Of a DNA stretch of 64,000 bases, positions 56,701 through 64,000 are shown piece after piece (position 1 is the first letter of the stretch; each line of letters begins with the position of its first letter). The position numbers were made by a program, and so were the translations under genes. The stretch is taken from NCBI RefSeq assembly GCF_003473485.1, contig NC_053042.1:39150762-39214761 (forward strand), in the 5' to 3' direction. The stretch comes from Medicago truncatula. Lineage: Eukaryota > Streptophyta > Magnoliopsida > Fabales > Fabaceae. A model generated the notes under the pieces. It did no database searches and was not told where the DNA came from. It was given only the letters and a program-made list of their open reading frames with translations.

Positions 56701-59700
56701 ATAACCATTGAGGTTGATAAGGATTTGAATCTTATCCTCGTTGATCAATTTTGCTATCGTATCTGATGTCATGGCAGATACATCCACAAAGTGCTCTGCT
56801 TCAGATTGAATACGCTGTCTCCATTCAGTACCATCATTTGGACTCAAGGCATAACAGAATACCTATATATGTATACATTGTCAATACATGAGAACAGAAG
56901 AATATTCGGAAGACAACAAGATTGAACGAAGCCAAATTAAATACCTCCACATTCTTTCTGTTGTGCATACCGAAAACAGATCCCATGAGATGTGACAATG
57001 GGTGATTACCAAAGTCACTACTCACATACCTGCAGTCCAAAAATTTCCCATGTAATAAAATTGTTACATATCTCTCACAAGGGGGGAAATCATTCAGAGA
57101 TTTTGCAAAGTAACAATCACATACCCAATCCTTAGTCTTTCATAACCTCCCTCCTGCTTGATTGGAATAGGAGCAGGATGGCTAAACGGTGGAAGAGAGA
57201 AACGAGATGCAATTACAGAGCAGTGTGCAGCATATTTGCGGCTGTGAAGAGACAAAGGACATTAAAACAGGCATAGTGAGAATATGATAGAGCATTCCAT
57301 TTGTTATTGAGTAGATCTTCTGTAAACAAATTAATAGTACCTAATTTCCAGAGCAAGCATTGGGTCAAGTGGGTATGCTATTGCATGGAAAGGCTGGACA
57401 CTAGGAAGAACTGACATCTGAAAAATAGAAAAACAAAATAACTGAGGAATATTCAAAAAACACGTATGTTCATATTATATGTTGATTTATTAAAAAAAAT
57501 ATTCAAATTGTATACGAATTGCTCCTGACATTAATTTGTCTTCTGATAATCCCTTCTACTTCCTTGAACATTTGATCACGATCCTCCCAACAACAGACAC
57601 ACTGCATTATTGCAAAAGATTATACTGAGATGCAAAGAAACTGCATATATTACGATACATTAGACGCAACAAACATGTTAGGTTAATGGAGTGATAACAA
57701 AGGAAATGCCCAAGACTAAACAATAACTAATAACAATGAGAAACAACCACAAACAACAGATCATAACAATAAATACATCATTGAAATAATTATTTCATTT
57801 CAATCATTATGCTGAATAGTATATCCAAAATCAACATGACACTGGAGAGTATTATAGTCCAATCAGGTCAAACAGACAGCAATCAAGGTATACTACCATT
57901 TCATTCCAAGCGAATGACCCACCAATACAACGACCACTTCCATATTTGAAAAGAATAGAATCACCAAGAATGAATCGGTGATTAAGGCAAAAATAATGGG
58001 TTTCTAACTTTGTTGTCAATGCAGAATTGTGGGGCGGCCAACCCAAAAATTGGAGCGGGCGTTATTCAAGCGACATGGACACTAATACTAAAAAATATAT
58101 TATTAATTAAGGACTGAGAAAGTATGAAAAAAAATATACTTAGCAAATATAAATGAAAAGTTAAAGATAATTAAATGATTTTTAGCATTGATATAAAATG
58201 GAATATATAAAAAGTTAAATACTTATTTCTAAATAATTAATATTCATATAATTTATACTGTATAAATAATTTATATTAAATATTTATTTACTGATACCAA
58301 TTATACACAAGTTATTATTTTGTTATTAATATTTTACTATTCAACTATTGGTCTGTTGTTAATAAATAAGACTATATTCATCTAATTATGTTACTATTAC
58401 TACTATTATTTTTTTTACCCATTAAAACACTTCACATGTTGCTCTCAAAAAAAAAAAAAAAACTAACATGTTTTAAGTCCACTATACTACAAATCTGGTT
58501 ATACTACCATTTTGATTGGGCCTAAAGGGCCCATCTAAGTCTTCCTCATACTTAACCCTAGATCTAATCCTTCAAACATGGAGCACCGCAGCCGCATAAA
58601 CAACCAACAACGACCTTCTTTCACTTTGCTTCTTCTGTTTTTCACAGTACAATCAATCTTCTTCACAGTTGTTTGCTTCTTCTTTCATTTCTTCTCCTAC
58701 TCTTTGACCGTGAAAAAGGATGAAGCGGCCGCATTGACCCTGCGTGCTCCAAACCGGCCACTGCATAGTGGCCTGCTTTGACCGCTCTCCACTTCCAACA
58801 TGCCCTGGAGCAGCCTGGCTTGGTGGTGTTGAAATTTTACTCTTCGCGCCGCTTTTGACAACAGAGGTTTCTAATAAGGTGCTTCAGTCATACACATTAA
58901 GAAAAGTAATGCAAGTTGCATACTTTCAAACACACTTTATGATTCGACCATATTCTAAAACTTGAACAGCTTTTTGGATAAGCAACCACCATAAGAGATA
59001 AGATAAGTATTTACTTTTTAAACAGCTATTGACTAAAATATAACAAATAGTAAAAAAAAACCTGAAGTGTATGTAGAAGATTGCAAGTTGCTTCAGGAAA
59101 GTCTGTACGAAGAATCAATGCCTGTCTGTAGCTCTTTACAGCCGCCTCTACATGTCCACTGAAATAAACATAATTTCAATGAGCATGCAGTTTTGACAAA
59201 GTAAGTAACTAGACATCATAGTGTTGACAGAAAGTCGCCAACATATGTTACGGATATATATTAAAAGAAGTTCTGGACAAAACAAGAAACCTAAAACTTC
59301 TGATGTAGACACAGGAAAAATAATCTCCAAATTAGGCAAAATAACAATTAGCATACCTATCTTTGTAGGCAGAAGCCAAATTAGCATGAGCTTCAGCCAT
59401 AGTAGGCCTGACAGTGATCGCACGTATGTAATCCTGGATAGCATCACTGACTCTACCAATCTCCTTATAAGTATTGCCTCTGTTTACAAGACCATCAGCT
59501 GCCAAGGGATCAATGCGGAGAACCTCATTGTAGCAAGATATGGCATCTGCATAATTCCCCTACAATATTGTCCAAGAAATAAATAAGATAAACAACATTA
59601 TATTTCTACCAACTTTTTCTCTTAAGTTGATAATCCTTGCAGTTATCCTATGTTCTATCGTGGGTATATAGAACAAAATGCTCTAGGTTTTCATACCTGC

Positions 59701-62700
59701 TGCTTATATATTATAGCAAGGTTGTTATACGGTGCAGATAATCCAGTGGTTACATTTAGTGTAGCTTTATAATATGAAGCAGCAGCAGCCACCATATTCC
59801 TGCATTAACAATTTCAATCAAGTCAATTATACCACAACCCACAAACTACTACCATTAGCATGAAGATAGAGGGATCACATACCATTCCATGTATATATTT
59901 CCAAGATTGGTCAACGCTTGTGGGTGGTTGGGCTGTAACGAAAGGCATTGCTACATAGAACCAAAAAAAAATTGAGTAGGAATCTAGTGGGTTGAAAGCA
60001 TAATGAACTAATGAAAAAAAACTAATCTAACAAAACATACATTATAGCACTGGATTGCTTCCTCCACTCTGCCAACATCTTTCAGAGCATTACCCTAGAA
60101 AAACATAGATAATGTTATTTAATTGCATCTAATCTAAGATAGCACAATTAGGGTCTGGCTTTTGTTTCCGAGTGTTGTTTTTGGTTTTCATTACAAAAAT
60201 AGCACCTTCTTTTATTTACTATTTTCAAAGCTCTGTATGAAAAATCGTGAAAACAATAAAAAACGACATTTTTCTGATACAAAACTTAAAAGACAAAAAA
60301 GAAAGTGGCCTTTTATAATTAAAACTGAATACAAAAAGTTTTCCAAAATGAAATCCTCAGCATTTTCAACTAAAAGAAAAACCAACCAAATTATTGTAAG
60401 CTTCCAAAAATCTGGGGTCACATGCAATAGCTTGTTTGTAGTGTAGAATTGCCATGTCCAGTTGACCTTGCTCATAATGTATACTGGCCAAATTACCTGT
60501 AACATCATTTGTAACACAGTAAAGTCAGTGCAACTAGCACGGATTGAGTTTACTAAATTGCAAGCCATGGTAATTTGAATTGATAAAAAGATACTGGAAC
60601 TGCCATAGATATCAGAATAAAGGACAAACAACTTTCACCACTATTCAGTGTTTTACTATTTCTCCATTAATAAAAAGATACTGGAACTGCCATAGATATC
60701 AGAATAAAGGACAAACAACTTTCACCACTATTCAGTGTTTTACTATTTCTCCATTAATAAAAAGATACTGGAACTGCCATAGATATCAGAATAAAGGACA
60801 AACAACTTTCACCACTATTCAGTGTTTTACTATTTCTCCATTACCATCCTCAATTTGCAGCAAAGCATGGTCAACTGGAAATACTATCAAGTAGAACCAG
60901 CCATAATTATATATGAAAGCCATGAGGAGCCAACATAACTATGAAACTCCTTCGTTGACATTAATAATGACATGTTTATCAAAGAACGAAGCTCGTTCCC
61001 TAGCAAGTTTTTTTTTTTTTTTTTTAATATAAAAAAAGCCAATCCTATTAATATAATATGCAAACGAGTTATGATACAATACATCAATGACTGTTCTTTT
61101 TGAGTCATGTTAACATTAGTGATTTTAGAAATAGATACACATCAACCACATGATACTATATCACAGTTTTGCAATGGTTATACAACAAATGGAAACTAGA
61201 ACTTTTTCGATAGTAATAACTCTTCAGAATAGTTCTATTTAAAGCTCCAGATAAATCCTGGAGACCAAGGTTATCGATCAGTGTTTAGAACACCATAACC
61301 ATACATTTATAAAGAAAAGGAAAACAAAATGACCTTCAAATGTCCATTTCTTACTATCCCATATCTTTGCACTGATTTTATACAAAGAAAATAAAATTAG
61401 CTGCAAACATATAAAGAAGTAAAGCAACAGAACTCACCATAAGCCATGCCATAGTTTGGACGAGTCTGAAGAGCATGTTGATAACATGCAATAGCTTCTT
61501 GAGGCATCCCTAAAGCCTAATGAAGGAAAAAAAAAAAAAAAAAAACTTTTAAGGATCCATCAATGCCAACCAAAATTCTAGTTGCATCCAACCTATCATA
61601 TTCTTAACACGTTACCTTGTATACATTCCCAAGGTTCAAGTATGCATCAGGGAAGGAAGGTTTGAGTTTAACAGCTTCCTGAAATTTTTAAATAATGTAA
61701 AATGAGAATATATAATGACAGATAGTCTTGTATACAAAGAAGAAGAAAAAAAACAGAATTAATCCTTGTTTCTATATCAGGTCTTCATGAGCGTGTAGCA
61801 AAAATAAGTAAATTTTAGAAAAGACATCACACCAATACATTGCACAACACTAACATATCATGCACCAAAACTGCAATTAGTAACTTCTACAGGTGAGCAT
61901 TAAAAAGAAAGCAAAATATCAGAAGTAAATACATCATAGCTAATCGGACGGTCTGATTTATAAAAGGTACCAAACAGAAGTTCATTCAAGCATATGAATA
62001 TGAAAGTAGAGCAGACCTTGTAATACTGCAGGGCTCTGTTGAAATCACCAGACTCCATGAACAGGCCAGCAAGATTTGACCATGCAATAGCAAAGGTGGG
62101 TTGTATACGCAATGCCTCGAGGTAACAACTGTATGCCTGCACAAAATGTTAGATTCTGACTATTTGCAGTCTTGCAGATGGAAGTTACAACAAGACCAAC
62201 CATCATCTGAGTCCATGCTTTGAAGACAACAACTTCATATCTGTATCGAACTGTGAATTTGGACACAGTTCCACCCACCAATTATTTAAATCAGTAACTA
62301 AAATGTAAAAAAAAAAAGATGTAGGGAATAAAAGACTAAGTATTGAAGGAACCCTCCAGGCTTCCAGGCCAGCACATGGCCATTTTTATCAGGTATAAAT
62401 GGGAGACAAGTATGATCGATGGAAGACATATTGGTGTTTTTCATTCTGGGAATCCCAGCAGAGATGTCTCAAACTGGAAGCCAAATTAAGGGTGTTTTGA
62501 CTCTAACATCAATGTAGTTCCCCAAGATCAGGACTATTATTGTAGAAAACATCTTAGAAATGCCTAACCACCTACATAAAAAACTAAACAATAGATAGAG
62601 TACCGCTCATACTGGGAATCCAGTAGAGCCTTGTCTCAAACTATGCAGCAGAGAGAAACTGGACTGGCTATAGCAGCAGGTTGTGGTATAACAAAATCCA

Positions 62701-64000
62701 ATTTCAGATATGTTGCACTGTGGCAGAAAGGTCATTAAGAAAAGACTAATATCCTTATCCATAAGATTTGACAGTTCATAAAATAATTATAGACTGTAAA
62801 CAACAACGAAATTCCAAAAGATAGATATTAAAACATAAAAAAGCATTTAAATGTTAGGACTTACTTCTTGGACCAACCCTTGAGCTTTCATTAGATTACC
62901 CAAGTTACTATGAGCATCAACCTGCAGAACATAGTTAATGACAACAAAAACAATGATATGTCAACAAAGCTAGTAAAACCAAAGTTCAATTAATTAGAGA
63001 AGGAAGTAAAAGATTACACCCTATGCCTTAGAGATAATAACTTTTATGTCTATTGCAGTTACTCATCAAACAAATAGTAAAATTACCATTAGAGGGTTGA
63101 TAGCAAGTGCTTGACGACAACATTGAGCTGCTTCAGTAAGTCTTCCTTTACGCATGTATGCACTAGCTAGGTTTGACCATGCATCAGCAAAATTGGGACG
63201 AAGCTGCAGCAGCAGAACCAACAGAGAGATAAATATTGAAGCAACTAATCAAGAATGGAACAAAGCGTATGACATAGCAAAAAAGGAAGAAAAAAAAGCA
63301 TCAAATATGGGGGAAATACTAACAATTGAAAATGATAATAATTATAACATATATGCATCATTTTCTATTAATAATTGGCATCAAAAAAACTCAAGGTGAG
63401 GCTTATATGGTTGTTTATAATGGTAAATTAATGACTCCGAACACGGCTAACATTTGTGACCTACCATTACTAACGACAGCAACAATTAATAATATGTTAT
63501 GAAAATTAACCAACAGAATCCAGCTTTTTGTTAGTACTTAATTCATACAAGATATAGTCAATCTTATTTTTGGTTATTGGACAACAATAATTGAAAATGA
63601 AATTCTATAATTTAGAGTAATGATACAAAAAGATAAAAACTAGACCAAAGCAACACGTAAGTTCACGAAACCATTACATGACAAACTACATTTACAAATC
63701 AAGAATAAATACCTCAATGGCAATCAAGTAATAGCGAATTGCAAGGTCAATGTTGCCTTTTTCCTGCAAAATGGGAAGTTCAATTAATTCGAGAAAATGT
63801 ACTTATTCATCCACTACACACAAAAATAGTACACACGTCCAACAAAGTCATGGCAAGTTAGCAGTGACCTACCTTCCATGCATTTGCCATATTACCGTAA
63901 CACTCGGCAAAGTGTGGCTCGATCCTAAGTGCTTCTTCATTTTTCGCCACACACATATCAAAATCATGCAGCTGAGCAATATAAGTAGTTCCACGCAATT
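53751..64000 (-). CDS. SEC: SECRET AGENT-type protein O-GlcNAc transferase, C-terminal 888 codons (partial)
   Basis: 26 exons on the minus strand: 63873-64000+, 63713-63763, 63087-63203, 62867-62921, 62017-62136, 61616-61678, 61438-61516, 60387-60496, 60041-60093, 59883-59950, 59697-59799, 59357-59559, 59062-59158, 57530-57601, 57341-57417, 57125-57241, 56945-57029, 56695-56862, 55439-55549, 55265-55351, 55032-55159, 54838-54920, 54521-54626, 54267-54413, 53953-54073, 53751-53864. All junction phases agree. The first 13 exons encode tandem 34-residue TPRs ([33 protein letters not shown] patterns) that hold substrates. The rest is the glycosyltransferase region: [41 protein letters not shown] and [20 protein letters not shown] (UDP-GlcNAc site). 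It adds O-GlcNAc to nuclear and cytosolic proteins, with roles in gibberellin and flowering control (family knowledge). The start and first TPRs lie beyond the window. SPINDLY is the alternative, but the CVCCWEDRD and RWVRNL..AYFKMW segments favour SEC. Confidence 0.93.
57602..59061. other. Large SEC intron with promoter-like insert
   Basis: This 1.46-kb intron is the largest seen in the gene. The part from 58080 to 58480 is very AT-rich. At 58516-58561 the plus strand has TTGGGCCTAAAGGGCCCA (site-II-type motifs) and AACCCTAG (telo-box), followed by ATG at 58578 and 67 open codons with a hydrophobic stretch. Such motifs mark housekeeping promoters. The open frame is not recognised. Confidence 0.4.
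60583..60843. repeat. 87-bp minisatellite, three identical copies, in a SEC intron
   Basis: Units 60583-60669, 60670-60756 and 60757-60843 begin ATAAAAAGATACTGG and end near TTTCTCCATTA. By eye they are identical, so the expansion is recent. It lies in the intron between the exons at 60387-60496 and 61438-61516. Confidence 0.92.

Noticed and set aside
60580-60894. Protein with three 29-residue repeats
   Set aside because: This is the 87-bp minisatellite read through; it lies in a SEC intron.

Overview
The window is nuclear plant DNA, almost certainly from a dicot and most likely a legume of the Medicago type. The evidence is AT-rich intergenic DNA, short GT-AG introns, PP2-B F-box genes, an RLCK-VII kinase, a plant U-box/ARM protein, a germin-like protein, a plant SECRET AGENT gene, and many small inverted-repeat and tRNA-derived elements of kinds common in legumes. 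The species call is inference. All gene models were built by hand from reading frames, splice signals and phase arithmetic.

Layout. (1) 1-12.9 kb holds an array of F-box/PP2-B (phloem-lectin-like) genes on the minus strand: an intact gene (70-3041), an exon-3 relic (6245-6510), a frameshifted copy (7094-8266) and an intact copy (11116-12178). Between them lie a palindromic repeat array, PIF/Harbinger-like and Stowaway-like MITEs, and SINEs. (2) 13-15.5 kb is repeat-rich. (3) 15.5-25.8 kb is gene-dense: a receptor-like cytoplasmic kinase (+), a small USP-like protein (+), a U-box/ARM E3 ligase (-) and a fourth PP2-B gene (+), followed by a decayed RNase H fragment. (4) 28.5-32.9 kb encodes the U11/U12-48K protein of the minor spliceosome (-). 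Its region downstream of the stop carries two tandem U12-type 5' splice-site motifs just below a good 3' splice site. This is the arrangement expected of the U11-binding splicing enhancer (USSE) by which this gene family autoregulates. (5) 32.9-42.7 kb is a mobile-element landscape: a hAT-like element with a nested MITE, Mutator-like MITEs, a Stowaway and SINEs, most with clear target-site duplications. A related copy at 40.5 kb preserves the unfilled insertion sites. (6) 42.7-43.7 kb is a germin-like protein gene. (7) 45.4-52.3 kb is a nearly complete LINE with a CCHC-type ORF1 and an EEP-RT-RNase H ORF2 broken by one frameshift. (8) 53.75-64 kb is the 3' part (26 exons) of a SECRET AGENT-type O-GlcNAc transferase (-); its N-terminus lies beyond the window.

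The genes do not form one pathway. Themes are ubiquitin ligation (PP2-B F-box proteins, the U-box protein), signalling (RLCK, O-GlcNAc transferase) and minor splicing (48K). The strongest second-look items are the USSE-like element in the 48K gene, a spliced overlapping uORF on the kinase gene, a copy of that kinase's upstream region 8.7 kb away, the 383-codon open extension before LINE ORF1, and the three-insertion filled/empty-site comparison at 35.7-40.8 kb.
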